DNA from: JBECKS01 sp964557005
GTDB lineage: Bacteria > Pseudomonadota > Gammaproteobacteria > Pseudomonadales > JBECKS01
Reading direction: 5' to 3'
Length of the DNA stretch: 64,000 nucleotides
Assembly: GCA_964557005.1 (NCBI GenBank)
Contig: CAZKYI010000001.1
Coordinates: 124,001-188,000 of the forward strand
Shown one piece after another: positions 45,794 to 54,882 of the stretch. A model generated the notes under the pieces. It ran no database searches and was not told the DNA's origin. It was given only the letters and a program-made list of their open reading frames with translations. Each line of letters opens with the position of its first letter. The first letter of the stretch is position 1. A program made the position numbers and the translations under genes.

Positions 45794-47124
45794 TGTTCAG
45801 TGTGTTTGCGTGGATTTTTTTTCTTGTAATAGCGCTTTTTTTGTCTGGTTTTATCGGGTTTGGGAAGTTGACCAATCATCAGTTGCTTTTGTGCTTCATC
45901 GGCAAACTGAATGTCATGCCACCACCGATAAACCCCTGTTGCTTCGCCTAATTCACCGCTTTGTTCTCTTAAGGAAAGAAAATCAAACGCAGCCCTGAAG
46001 CGTTTTTGTTGCAGCATCCACTGCACTTTGGCGGGCGTTCTTTGCTGTAATCTGGGTTGAAATTCCCAAATATCTTTAATGGCATAAGCATAACGCTTGG
46101 GAATCATGGTGATTTGCGATTGTTGTCGCATGAGCGTGAGTGCCTGTGTGGCAAGTTTGGCGAAATCGCGCGCTTGCATATTTTCCATCTGAAAATGTCG
46201 GGTAATTTCTGGCCACAATAATACCGCGTAAATAAAAGCGATGGTGACAGGCTTGCCCTGCGTAATGCGCTCTTGTGTATTTAACAGGGCGGCATCCAGC
46301 ATCTGTTGTGCATGGGAATTTTGAGCGTGAGTGGGGAAGCTTGGAAATAACAGATTAAACAGGGGTGTATCTTGTAGCTGATGAATTAAATCGATTGCAT
46401 TGGTGCAGTGAAAGAGTTTGATACTTTCATCAAACAGTCTGGCATTGGAAATATTGAGAATAAGCTGGGCATTTTCATCGGTTGCCTGGGTAATTTCTTG
46501 TGTGATTTGAAATCCCAATTTGCTTGCAAAGCGATAGGCTCTGAGCATGCGTACCGGATCTTCCTGAAAGCGTGTAGAGGCTATGCCCAATATGCGGATG
46601 GTTTTGTTCTGAATGTCGCCCAAGGCACCACAAAAGTCATAGAGACATTCGGTGGTAGGTGAGTAATACAAGGCGTTGATACTGAAATCCCTTCTTTCGG
46701 CATCTTCCTGAATGTTGCCATAAACATTGTCGCGAATCAGAAGCCCTTCCTGCGTGCTTTTGCTGTGTCGGGAAGCTGTGCTTGTTATGTCATCTACATT
46801 GTGATGAGCACGAAAAGTTGCGACCTCAAGGGTTTCTCGCCCGAAATATAAATGAACCAGTTTGAAACGCCGCCCGATAATTCGACTGTTTTTAAAGACG
46901 CTATGAATTTGTTCGGGGAGTGCATTGGTTACAATGTCAAAATCTTTTGGCTCGATACCGCACAGTAAATCCCTGATGGCTCCCCCAACAATAAAAGCCT
47001 GAAAGCCATGTTGTTCCAGTTTGTGAATACTTTGAATGGCACGTTTATCAAATTGTGCGCGTGTCAGCCCGTGCTGCTTTTGGGGTATCGAGAAGTGTTT
47101 GAGTGTGGAATAGAGTTCTGGCAT
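45790..47124 (-). CDS. pcnB: Poly(A) polymerase I
   Basis: PcnB adds 3' poly(A) tails that promote RNA decay. The nucleotidyltransferase core is clear: FIVGGAIRDLLCGIEPKDFDIVT is represented by GGAIRDLL and DFDIVT, with RRDFSINALYY and an RMLRAYRFASKLGF motif after it. The C-terminus is basic (KKRYYKKKNP), typical of PAP I rather than the CCA enzyme. It is the first gene of a four-gene operon in which every junction overlaps. Confidence 0.94.
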   Translation of the reverse strand: MPELYSTLKHFSIPQKQHGLTRAQFDKRAIQSIHKLEQHGFQAFIVGGAIRDLLCGIEPKDFDIVTNALPEQIHSVFKNSRIIGRRFKLVHLYFGRETLEVATFRAHHNVDDITSTASRHSKSTQEGLLIRDNVYGNIQEDAERRDFSINALYYSPTTECLYDFCGALGDIQNKTIRILGIASTRFQEDPVRMLRAYRFASKLGFQITQEITQATDENAQLILNISNARLFDESIKLFHCTNAIDLIHQLQDTPLFNLLFPSFPTHAQNSHAQQMLDAALLNTQERITQGKPVTIAFIYAVLLWPEITRHFQMENMQARDFAKLATQALTLMRQQSQITMIPKRYAYAIKDIWEFQPRLQQRTPAKVQWMLQQKRFRAAFDFLSLREQSGELGEATGVYRWWHDIQFADEAQKQLMIGQLPKPDKTRQKKRYYKKKNPRKHTEQ

Positions 47125-47139
47125 TCAAGGTGTGCAGAT

Positions 47140-47169
47140 AAAAAAAACGCCAGATAGAACTGGCGTTTT
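47140..47169 (-). terminator. Terminator after the small outer-membrane barrel gene
   Basis: On the minus strand AAACGCCAG and CTGGCGTTT pair around TTCTAT and are followed by eight T. It isolates the barrel gene from pcnB downstream. Confidence 0.8.
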
Positions 47170-47188
47170 GGCTTGTAGTAACTGCTGA

Positions 47189-47746
47189 TTACATTCGGTA
47201 TCTGAGTTCAGCACCCGCTCCAGTGCCAAGCAAACCTGAATCTATGTAATAGGATTGATAGTTCACATTGAGATAGAGCTTTTTGTACAGCTGCATGTCC
47301 AGACCAGCGCCAAGCCCCGGGCTTACGCGGGTGTCCAGATCATTGGCATCGTTCAGTGCAGCATTGTTGCTTTCAAAACTCACTTTTGCAGCGTTGATAT
47401 TGGGGCCAATATAGAAACGGAAGATACCCGCGTTAAACGCTCGATAAATCGCGGCACCTACAACGGCTTTATATTCGAAATCTACGTTGGTAATCCCCAG
47501 GGTTGCCTCGTCAGCATCTTTTTTGCTGAGATAATACGCTTCAATCAAATAATTTTTGGCAATACGCGAGCCCAGTGTTATGCGATAGCTGCTTGGTTCA
47601 ACCTCGAAGTCATTGGCATTGCCGTTATCCTGCTCAAACGTATGCTGGACAACACCAAGGCCAATATAAGGCTCTTCCGCATAGGCGAGGCAAGAGAGTA
47701 AAAATGTGCTCAATAACAAGGAAAAAGACAGAGTATTTTTAATCAT
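47189..47746 (-). CDS. Small outer-membrane beta-barrel protein, function unknown
   Basis: The 185-residue precursor has a signal peptide cut after LAYA (about residue 23). Alternating short amphipathic strands follow, with pieces such as YIGLGVVQH, SYRITLGSRIA, NYLIEAYYL and GAGLDMQLYKKLYLNVNYQSYY. This is the pattern of eight-stranded barrels of the OmpA/OmpW/opacity type. It ends in ELRYRM, not the usual terminal aromatic residue. No specific function can be given. It is a single-gene unit with its own terminator. Confidence 0.65.
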   Translation of the reverse strand: MIKNTLSFSLLLSTFLLSCLAYAEEPYIGLGVVQHTFEQDNGNANDFEVEPSSYRITLGSRIAKNYLIEAYYLSKKDADEATLGITNVDFEYKAVVGAAIYRAFNAGIFRFYIGPNINAAKVSFESNNAALNDANDLDTRVSPGLGAGLDMQLYKKLYLNVNYQSYYIDSGLLGTGAGAELRYRM

Positions 47747-47887
47747 TATTCGTCACTCTTATAGTTTTTTCTCAATTTTAAGCTTTAACTTACTGTTTTT
47801 GCAAGCAATTCACTTGGATGTTTTCAGGATTCAGAACGCCGTTAGCGGTTCTGGCTATAAGGCAGGCAAGCATATATCCTTGCGCGC

Positions 47888-48224
47888 GAGTTAGCCAGAC
47901 AATCGCTGTTAGCCTCAGGTTAATAGAGGAAAGTCCGGGCTCCAAAGGGTAGAGTGCCAGGTAACACCTGGGAGGCGCGAGCCTACGGAAAGTGCAACAG
48001 AAAATATACCGCCTGCTTGCAGGTAAGGGTGAAATGGTGCGGTAAGAGCGCACCGCGTAACTGGTAACAGTTGCGGCAATGTAAACCCCACTCGGAGCAA
48101 GACCAAATAGAGATCCTGTGAAGTGACCCGCTTCGGATCCGGGTAGGTTGCTTGAGGTGTCTGGTGACAGACATCCCAGATGAATGATTGTCCACGACAG
48201 AACCCGGCTTATCGGCTAACTCAC
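47888..48224 (+). ncRNA. rnpB: RNase P RNA (class A)
   Basis: RNase P RNA is the ribozyme that matures tRNA 5' ends. The conserved blocks are present in order: GAGGAAAGTCCGGGCTCC, GTGCCAGGTAAC, GCGGTAAGAGCGCACC, GGTAACAG, GAGCAAGACCAAATAG, GGGTAGG.TGCTTGAG and ACAGAACCCGGCTTAT. P1 closes GAGTTAGCC (47888-47896) with GGCTAACTC (48214-48222), and P2 pairs GACAATC with GATTGTC. It is about 335 bases, shorter than the 377 of E. coli, mainly because P3 and the P9 hairpin are small. It sits upstream of mraZ, as in Pseudomonas. Confidence 0.97.
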
Positions 48225-48489
48225 CTTTTTCCTTTCTATCGGTTTTACCCCACTTCTTATTTCTTCATTCCCTTTCCTTGATTTGTTTATTTTTAGATGT
48301 TTTTTAACTAAAAAAATTTTTTATATTCAAAAAAGAAATAACATTGATACAAACAACTTCATGTTATGCGCTTATTAGCATGTTTTATAAGTAAACTTGC
48401 CAATCAATTCCCACCGTTCGTAGTGTATTTCTGCATCTACAAGTCTTTGTTTTTAAAAGAAAAACCTCGGTGTTAAAACCAAAGCCAGC
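48225..48489 (+). other. AT-rich spacer between rnpB and the mraZ promoter
   Basis: The spacer begins with a T- and pyrimidine-rich stretch that may end rnpB transcription, then a very AT-rich part (about 48280-48345). I see no open frame of use and no clear hairpin terminator. Confidence 0.4.
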
Positions 48490-48519
48490 TTGACCCTGAC
48501 GTTTTTACTCCCGTATAGT
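48490..48519 (+). promoter_or_regulatory. mraZ (dcw cluster) promoter
   Basis: TTGACC (48490-48495) and TATAGT (48514-48519) are 18 bases apart, about 60 bases before mraZ. The likely transcript start is near 48526. No other strong promoter is visible before the next long run of overlapping genes. Confidence 0.65.
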
Positions 48520-48527
48520 TCGCTTTG

Positions 48528-48561
48528 GTGGTGAATTGTGGATTTTTGTGGGATTTAGTGG
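48528..48561 (+). promoter_or_regulatory. Probable MraZ operator: four GTGG boxes at exact 10-bp spacing
   Basis: GTGG occurs at 48528, 48538, 48548 and 48558, exactly one helical turn apart, just after the promoter. E. coli MraZ binds TGGGN repeats separated by five bases upstream of its own gene, which gives the same 10-base period. The third box reads GTGGG. MraZ is thus expected to repress the dcw promoter here. Confidence 0.7.
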
Positions 48562-48579
48562 TTTTGGTGTGAGGTAAGT

Positions 48580-49038
48580 GTGTTTAGAGGAGTAAACAAT
48601 ATCAACATGGACACGAAGGGACGCGTTGCATTGCCAACGCGTTTCCGTGAGCTCGTGCAAGACAGTTGCGCGGGTCAGTTGGTGATTACGATTGACCTCG
48701 ATGATCGTTGCCTGCTGGTTTACCCCCTGCCTGAGTGGGAGGAAATTGAAAGGAAAATTTCCACAGCGCCCAGCCTTAATAAATTAGCCAGACGCATGCA
48801 GCGAATACTGATTGGCCACGCCAGTGATGTGGAAGTGGATGCCAGTGGACGCATTCTGATTCCGCCACCACTCAGAACCTACGCAGAGCTGGATAAAAAA
48901 GTGGTGCTGATTGGTCAGGGCAAGAAGCTGGAGCTGTGGAGTGAGCCTTTATGGGAAGAGGGAAGAGATCAATGGCTGAAAGATGGCAGTGGCTCGCTGG
49001 ATGCCCTGCCTGATGATCTTGCGTCGATTTCTTTTTAG
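48580..49038 (+). CDS. mraZ: Transcriptional regulator MraZ
   Basis: MraZ is an AbrB-fold DNA-binding protein that forms ring oligomers and represses the dcw cluster. Two repeats are visible, each with a conserved motif: NMDTKGRVALPTRFR (about 10-24) and VDASGRILIPPPLR (about 87-100). The start is GTG at 48580, giving the usual MFRG N-terminus, with GAGGT just upstream. The 152-residue length is normal. Confidence 0.96.
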   Translation: MFRGVNNINMDTKGRVALPTRFRELVQDSCAGQLVITIDLDDRCLLVYPLPEWEEIERKISTAPSLNKLARRMQRILIGHASDVEVDASGRILIPPPLRTYAELDKKVVLIGQGKKLELWSEPLWEEGRDQWLKDGSGSLDALPDDLASISF

Positions 49039-49047
49039 GACAAGCGC

Positions 49048-49968
49048 ATGAAACATGAAACCGTTCTAAAACATGAAGCCATTGAAGCGCTTGATGTGAA
49101 AGCCTCTGGTATTTACGTGGACGGTACTTTTGGCAGGGGTGGCCATAGCAAAGCGTTGTTAGAGCATTTATCGAGTGACGGGCGTTTGGTTGTTTTTGAT
49201 AAAGACCCTGAAGCGATAAAAGAAGCCAACATGTTAGGCAGCAATGATGCGCGTGTGTGTGTGCAGCATGCTTCTTTTGCGGAAATGAAACAGTGTCTTG
49301 AGCGTATGAACCTGACTGAAAAAGTCGATGGCATTTTGCTGGATTTGGGGCTTTCCTCACCTCAGCTTGATGAAGGTGAACGTGGTTTCAGTTTTATGCG
49401 CAATGGTCCACTCGATATGCGCATGGACAACTCTCGCGGTTTGAGTGCTGCGCAATGGTTGGCGCAGGTTGAAGAGCAGGAGCTGGCAGAGGCGATTAAA
49501 TTGTTGGGTGAAGAGCGTTTTTCCAAACGCATCGCAAGTGCCATTGTTGCTGCACGAGCGCAATCCCCTATTCAGGATACGGCAACGCTTGCCGATATTG
49601 TGTCCGCCGCTATTCCACGTTGGGAAAAGCATAAACATCCCGCGACACGAACCTTTCAGGCGATTCGTATAGTGGTTAATCGAGAGCTTGAAGACCTGAA
49701 AGATTTTTTAAGCGAAGTGATGGGCTTGTTAAAAAAAGGTGGTCGCCTGGTGGTGATTAGTTTTCATTCGCTGGAAGACAGAATCGTGAAGCAGTGGATG
49801 AAAACGCTGGCAAAGGGCGATGTATTGCCCAGTTATATTCCTGTGGTGGATGCGCAAATCAATCGTTCCCTGAGCATTATCGGCAAGGCGATTAAGCCAT
49901 CTGCACAGGAAATACAGCAAAATCCCAGAGCCAGAAGCGCAGTGATGCGGGTAGCGGAGAAAATCTGA
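49048..49968 (+). CDS. rsmH: 16S rRNA (cytosine1402-N4)-methyltransferase RsmH (MraW)
   Basis: RsmH methylates N4 of C1402, the same nucleotide that RsmI modifies on the ribose. Motifs are DGTFGRGGHSKALLE (cofactor site), LLDLGLSSPQLDE and RGFSFMRNGPLDMRMD. Length is 306. Its stop overlaps the ftsL start by one base. Confidence 0.97.
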   Translation: MKHETVLKHEAIEALDVKASGIYVDGTFGRGGHSKALLEHLSSDGRLVVFDKDPEAIKEANMLGSNDARVCVQHASFAEMKQCLERMNLTEKVDGILLDLGLSSPQLDEGERGFSFMRNGPLDMRMDNSRGLSAAQWLAQVEEQELAEAIKLLGEERFSKRIASAIVAARAQSPIQDTATLADIVSAAIPRWEKHKHPATRTFQAIRIVVNRELEDLKDFLSEVMGLLKKGGRLVVISFHSLEDRIVKQWMKTLAKGDVLPSYIPVVDAQINRSLSIIGKAIKPSAQEIQQNPRARSAVMRVAEKI

Positions 49969-50264
49969 TGCAGATTTATGTGAATCCACACTTTAAATAT
50001 CTGCTGGGCTTGTTTGTTATGGCCATGCTGGTGATGAGTTCAGCAATTTCTGTTGCTTATACGGTACATGTTTCGCGTCAGCAGGTGGGAGAACTAAGCC
50101 GTTTGGTGCGCATGCAGGATGAACTACAGGTGGAATGGGAAAAGCTGCTGGTGGAAATCAACATGCTCTCTGCCTATAACCGCGTGGAAATCAGTGCCCG
50201 AAATCGTTTGGGAATGCGTGCGCCTGATGAAGAGCAAGTGCGCATTATTCGTTTGGTGGAGTAA
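49968..50264 (+). CDS. ftsL: Cell division protein FtsL
   Basis: FtsL is a small bitopic protein of the FtsQLB complex that signals septal wall synthesis. The 98-residue protein has a short cytoplasmic end, one helix at about 11-31 and a coiled-coil periplasmic part. The identification relies on the position between rsmH and ftsI as well as topology; ends such as VEISARNRLGMRAPDEEQVRII fit the family. Confidence 0.93.
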   Translation: MQIYVNPHFKYLLGLFVMAMLVMSSAISVAYTVHVSRQQVGELSRLVRMQDELQVEWEKLLVEINMLSAYNRVEISARNRLGMRAPDEEQVRIIRLVE

Positions 50265-50267
50265 AGC

Positions 50268-51980
50268 ATGTCACGGCGTTATATAGGCAAAAAACATGCA
50301 ACTTATAACTGGCGATTCATTATCGTTATGTTTGGCTTGTCTGTGCTTGCTGTTTCGCTCGCTTCAAGAGTGGGCTACTTGCAGGTGTTTGATAAGGAGT
50401 TTCTTTCCAATCAGGCCGATGCAAGAAGCCTGCGTGTGGAAAAAATGCCAGCCAATCGTGGCTTGATCAGTGATCGCTATGGAAAAGCGCTGGCGGTGAG
50501 CACGCCTGTGGTTTCTGTGTGGGTCAACCCGAAAGTGTTGTTAAAAGAAAGAGCAGCATGGCCAGCTTTGGCTTCAGCTTTGGGTATGCCTTTTTCAGAA
50601 CTTGAAAACCGAATTCTGAATAATCAGAGAAAAGGTTTTTTGTATTTGAGCCGTCACATTTCTCCCGATGAAGCCGAGAAAGTTTTAGCGCTTGAAATTG
50701 AAGGTGTTTATAGCGAAGGCGAGTACAGAAGATTTTATCCGGCAGGGGAAGTTGCGGCGCATCTGGTGGGTTTGACCAACATTGATGATGAAGGTATTGA
50801 GGGCATTGAACTTGCTTTTGACCAGCGTTTAAGCAGTCGCGCAGGAAAAAGAAAAGTAATCAAGGATAGACGCGGCTCGGTGATCAAGGATTTGGAAATT
50901 GTTGAATATCCTCACTCTGGTGAAGACATTCGTTTGAGTATCGATTTGCGCGCGCAATATCTGGCTTATAAGGAACTTGCTTATGCGGTCGAACAATTTT
51001 CTGCGCATTCAGGTTCTGCGATTGCGATTGATATTGAAAGCGGTGAAATCCTTGCCTTGGTTAATCAGCCTTCATTCAATCCAAATAACCGCACCAGTAT
51101 TCGTTCTGACAGCCTGAGAAACAGAGCAGTGACTGATTTGTTAGAGCCAGGTTCAACCGTCAAACCATTTACCGTGCTTGCGGGTTTGGGTAGCAAGCAA
51201 TTCAACATGAACAGTACGCTGGATACACGCCCGGGGTTTATCCGCGTTGGTTCAAAAACCATTCGTGACCATAGTAATTATGGTGTTATGGATATGACCA
51301 CCGTACTCACCAAATCCAGTAATGTGGCAACCACCCAGATTGCATTGGCGCTGGAGCATGGTGAACTGAATAAAACCTTTGAAAAAATCGGTTTTGGTGA
51401 AGTGGTGGGTGCAGGAATGCCAGGTGAAAGCCGAGGTGTATTGCCCATGCCACACAAGAATCGTCCGATTGAAACGGCCACCATGTCCTATGGTTATGGT
51501 TTGTCGGTCACTTCCCTGCAACTCGCCAATGCTTACACCATTCTTGCCAATCATGGTGTCGAAAAACCTTTAAGCATTTTGTATCAGGAAAAAATTCCTG
51601 CAGGCAAGCAAGTGCTCGATGCACAAACCAGTCGTCAGATTGTAGAGATGCTCAAGACGGTGGTCAGCAATCGTGGAACGGCTTCACGTGCAAAAGTGCG
51701 TGGTTATTCTGTAGCAGGAAAAACCGGAACCGTGCATCGCGTTGTTAATGGCAGTTATGCGACAGATCAATACACCTCGCTGTTTGCAGGCATGGCACCT
51801 GCGAGTAATCCGAAAGTGGTGCTGGTAGTGGTTATCAATAATCCCAAGGGCGATGAATACTACGGTGGTCTGGTTGCCGCACCTGTGTTTTCAAAAATTA
51901 TGGAAGGTATTCTGCGGGTGCTGGATGTACCGCCCGATGTTCCGGAAGAATTTAAATCCGCCTTGGCGAGTTTGGGTTGA
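50268..51980 (+). CDS. ftsI: Septal peptidoglycan transpeptidase FtsI (PBP3)
   Basis: FtsI is the class B penicillin-binding protein that cross-links septal wall and works with FtsW. It has an N-terminal helix (about 15-35) and a dimerisation domain. The transpeptidase motifs are GSTVK (serine about residue 296), SSN (in TKSSNVATTQ) and KTG (about 485). Length is 570. The stop codon overlaps the murE start (TGATG). Confidence 0.97.
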   Translation: MSRRYIGKKHATYNWRFIIVMFGLSVLAVSLASRVGYLQVFDKEFLSNQADARSLRVEKMPANRGLISDRYGKALAVSTPVVSVWVNPKVLLKERAAWPALASALGMPFSELENRILNNQRKGFLYLSRHISPDEAEKVLALEIEGVYSEGEYRRFYPAGEVAAHLVGLTNIDDEGIEGIELAFDQRLSSRAGKRKVIKDRRGSVIKDLEIVEYPHSGEDIRLSIDLRAQYLAYKELAYAVEQFSAHSGSAIAIDIESGEILALVNQPSFNPNNRTSIRSDSLRNRAVTDLLEPGSTVKPFTVLAGLGSKQFNMNSTLDTRPGFIRVGSKTIRDHSNYGVMDMTTVLTKSSNVATTQIALALEHGELNKTFEKIGFGEVVGAGMPGESRGVLPMPHKNRPIETATMSYGYGLSVTSLQLANAYTILANHGVEKPLSILYQEKIPAGKQVLDAQTSRQIVEMLKTVVSNRGTASRAKVRGYSVAGKTGTVHRVVNGSYATDQYTSLFAGMAPASNPKVVLVVVINNPKGDEYYGGLVAAPVFSKIMEGILRVLDVPPDVPEEFKSALASLG

Positions 51981-53503
51981 TGAACATGATGATGCATCAA
52001 AACAGCAAGAAAATTTCCAGCATTTTTCCTGACAGTATTGTTGTCAGGGAAGGTTTTGATCTGGAAATTTCAGGCATGAGTCTCGATAGCCGTTTGATTC
52101 AGCCTCACTATCTGTTTATTGCCAAAACCGGTTACCAACAAGATGGCAGGCAATTTATTGATGATGCCATTCACAAGGGTGCAAGCGTGGTGTTGAGTGA
52201 AGGGCTTGAGCAAGGTGCTTTCTATCTTCATGAAAGTGGTTGCCCTGTTTATTGCTGTGAAAATCTGGTGTCTGTTCTGGGTGAGCTTGCTTCACGTTTT
52301 TATGAAAGCAATCAGAAAAATGTGCGCCTGATTGGTGTAACTGGCACCAATGGTAAAACCAGCATCTGTCATTTTCTTGCGCAGGCTTTGAGTGCGTGTG
52401 GTTTCAGGGTGGCGCTATTGGGTACGGCAGGCAATGGATTTCTCGAGCAACTGGAAGAATCTGCATTAACAACGCTCGATGTTGTGAGTGTGCATCAGAA
52501 AATTGCTGATTTGACGCAACAAGGTGCACAGATTATTTGCATGGAAGTGTCATCACACAGTCTGGTGCAAGGTCGGGTTAGTGGGCTTCACTTTGAAACT
52601 GCGGTGTTTTCAAACCTCAGTCGCGATCATCTCGATTTCCATGAATCGATGGAAGCTTATGAAGCGAGCAAGGCTTTGCTGTTCAAGCATGAATCACTCA
52701 AACATGCGGTGCTTCGTCTTGATGAAGCGGGTGAGCGAATTGTGCAATCCATTGCAAACAACATTCATCTTTCCACCTTGGGCGAACAACATCAAAGCTG
52801 TTCTTTGCAGTTGCCTTCAAGCAAGTTGGCAGATGCTATCGATATTGCCTTTGATTATCAGGGTGAACAGTGTCGCATCGAAAACAGGCATTTGTTTGGT
52901 CAATTTAATATTGAAAATATGCTGTTAAGTTTTCTGTGCATGACGCAATCAGGTGTTAGCAGCAAACAAGCCTGTGCTGCTTTGGAGCAGGTAAAACCTG
53001 TTACAGGGCGCTTGCAGAAAATTGAACTGCAAGCTGTTTCTGCAAGCGATATGCCACAGGTATTGGTGGATTTTGCACATACTCCGGAAGCTCTGGAAAA
53101 AGTGTTGCAAAGTGTGAAAGCGATTACGCGCGGCAAGTTAATACTGGTTTTCGGATGTGGTGGTAACAGGGACAAAGGTAAACGACCCTTGATGGCAAAA
53201 GTAGCCGAGCAATTTTCGGACTGTGTTTTTGTTACCAGTGATAACCCGCGAAACGAAACTCAGAGTGAAATTTCACAGCAGATTATAGTGGGTTTTTCCG
53301 AGCAATTTTTAGCAAATGTGTTTGTTGAACAAGACCGAGCGCTTGCGATTAAGCAAGCCATACGCCTTGCTGGTAGCAATGATGTCGTGCTGATTTCCGG
53401 TAAAGGGCATGAGCAGTATCAATTACTGGGCGATAAAAAAATATTTTTCAGTGATCAGCTGGTTGCCGAGCAAGTGCTATTGGCACAGGCAGGTTCGCAA
53501 TGA
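51980..53503 (+). CDS. murE: UDP-N-acetylmuramoyl-tripeptide synthetase MurE
   Basis: MurE adds the third amino acid to the wall precursor. The motif DNPRNE is the signature of the meso-diaminopimelate enzyme, so this organism has ordinary Gram-negative A1-gamma peptidoglycan. The ATP site is VTGTNGKTS, and the CMEVSSHSLVQGRV motif is present. ATG at 51980 overlaps the ftsI stop. It overlaps murF by four bases. Confidence 0.96.
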   Translation: MNMMMHQNSKKISSIFPDSIVVREGFDLEISGMSLDSRLIQPHYLFIAKTGYQQDGRQFIDDAIHKGASVVLSEGLEQGAFYLHESGCPVYCCENLVSVLGELASRFYESNQKNVRLIGVTGTNGKTSICHFLAQALSACGFRVALLGTAGNGFLEQLEESALTTLDVVSVHQKIADLTQQGAQIICMEVSSHSLVQGRVSGLHFETAVFSNLSRDHLDFHESMEAYEASKALLFKHESLKHAVLRLDEAGERIVQSIANNIHLSTLGEQHQSCSLQLPSSKLADAIDIAFDYQGEQCRIENRHLFGQFNIENMLLSFLCMTQSGVSSKQACAALEQVKPVTGRLQKIELQAVSASDMPQVLVDFAHTPEALEKVLQSVKAITRGKLILVFGCGGNRDKGKRPLMAKVAEQFSDCVFVTSDNPRNETQSEISQQIIVGFSEQFLANVFVEQDRALAIKQAIRLAGSNDVVLISGKGHEQYQLLGDKKIFFSDQLVAEQVLLAQAGSQ

Positions 53504-54882
53504 AATTTGCAGATATTGTGCGTGTGACACAGGCAACAGTGATAGGTGAACCAGATTTGAATGCGCTGTGTCAGGAATTTTCCACCGATTCTCGCAACAT
53601 TCAGGCGGGGCAAATTTTTGTTGCCTTGCAAGGCGAGCATTTTGATGGACATGATTTTATCAATCAGGTGTTTGAGGCAGGTGCCGCTGCTGCTCTTGTT
53701 AATCGCGTTGTTGATGTTGATACACATGCGGTGCAACTGCTTGTTAAAGATACCTTGCAGGCTTACGGACAAATTGCTGCTTTCCATGCGAAAAATATGC
53801 CTGCCAAAAAAATTGCTATTACTGGCAGCAGTGGAAAAACCACGGTGAAACAAATGTTAAGCGCTGTTTTTAGCGAAGCAGGCAAGGTGTGTGCAACACA
53901 GGGAAATTTTAATAACGATATTGGTGTTCCGAGAACCTTGTTATCGATTAAAGAAGAAGATGCGTTTGCAGTGGTTGAAATGGGAGCGAACCATGCGGGT
54001 GAAATTGCCTACCTAAGCAGTTTGTTGCACGCAGATGCAGTGAGCATCATCAATGCAGACCGTGCACATCTGGAAGGTTTTGGTTCAGTAGAAGGCGTTG
54101 CGCACGCGAAGGGTGAAATTTTTTCAGGCGCAAAAAAACAGGGTTTGTCTATTTTGAGCATGGACGAAAGCTATTTCCCGCTGTGGAAAACCCTGAGTGA
54201 AGAAAATCAACTTACCGTATTAACCTGTTCCAGTAAAAAAACCGAAGCCGATGTGTATTTGCTGAATTCAACCAGCAATCCTCAAGGTAGCGATATTACC
54301 GTGAAGGCCTTTGGTGAAACTTTTGAATGTCAGGTGCCTTTTGCAGGCGAGCATAATGTTCGCAATGCCTTGCTGGTGATTACCTTTGCGTTGGGTTTTG
54401 GCCTTTCTGTTACTTCCATTCGTGCAGGTTTGTGCAAAGCAGTGCCTGAAAAAGGTCGCTTGAATATTTCTGTTTGTGCCAACGGTATCACCGTAATTGA
54501 TGACACTTATAACGCCAATCCGCTTTCGATGAAGGCAGCCATTCAATTACTTGCCCAATACCAGCAGGTGACCTTGTTGATTGTGGGCGATATGGGTGAG
54601 CTTGGAGATGAAGCGGCATCATTGCATCGGGAAATAGGCGAATACGCAGCACAGCAATCCATCGACTACTTGTTGGCCTGTGGTGACTTCGCTGAGTGTT
54701 ATGTTGAAGGGTATGCTTCTCAAAAAATGCAAAAAGCTTTTTCTTCCCAAACAGCGTTGTTAGATGAGTTGCCTGAGTGGTTAAGCGCCACGCAGGCTGA
54801 AGTGATTCTGGTTAAAGGCTCACGTTTTACCAGAATGGAAAAAGTGGTGGATTTTATTCGTGAGTGGGGTGAAGCCGCATGA
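53500..54882 (+). CDS. murF: UDP-MurNAc-tripeptide D-Ala-D-Ala ligase MurF
   Basis: MurF adds D-Ala-D-Ala, giving the final cytoplasmic pentapeptide precursor. The ATP site is ITGSSGKTTVK and the EMGANHAGEI and DTYNANPLSMKAA motifs are intact; length 460. It normally precedes mraY. Here the ATG of murD overlaps its stop codon (ATGA), so there is no room for mraY. Confidence 0.96.
   Translation: MKFADIVRVTQATVIGEPDLNALCQEFSTDSRNIQAGQIFVALQGEHFDGHDFINQVFEAGAAAALVNRVVDVDTHAVQLLVKDTLQAYGQIAAFHAKNMPAKKIAITGSSGKTTVKQMLSAVFSEAGKVCATQGNFNNDIGVPRTLLSIKEEDAFAVVEMGANHAGEIAYLSSLLHADAVSIINADRAHLEGFGSVEGVAHAKGEIFSGAKKQGLSILSMDESYFPLWKTLSEENQLTVLTCSSKKTEADVYLLNSTSNPQGSDITVKAFGETFECQVPFAGEHNVRNALLVITFALGFGLSVTSIRAGLCKAVPEKGRLNISVCANGITVIDDTYNANPLSMKAAIQLLAQYQQVTLLIVGDMGELGDEAASLHREIGEYAAQQSIDYLLACGDFAECYVEGYASQKMQKAFSSQTALLDELPEWLSATQAEVILVKGSRFTRMEKVVDFIREWGEAA

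Noticed and set aside
54879..54882. A deletion artefact as the cause of the missing mraY and murG.
   Set aside because: Both junctions are intact four-base ATGA overlaps with complete genes on each side, which random mis-assembly would hardly produce twice. Read evidence would still be decisive.
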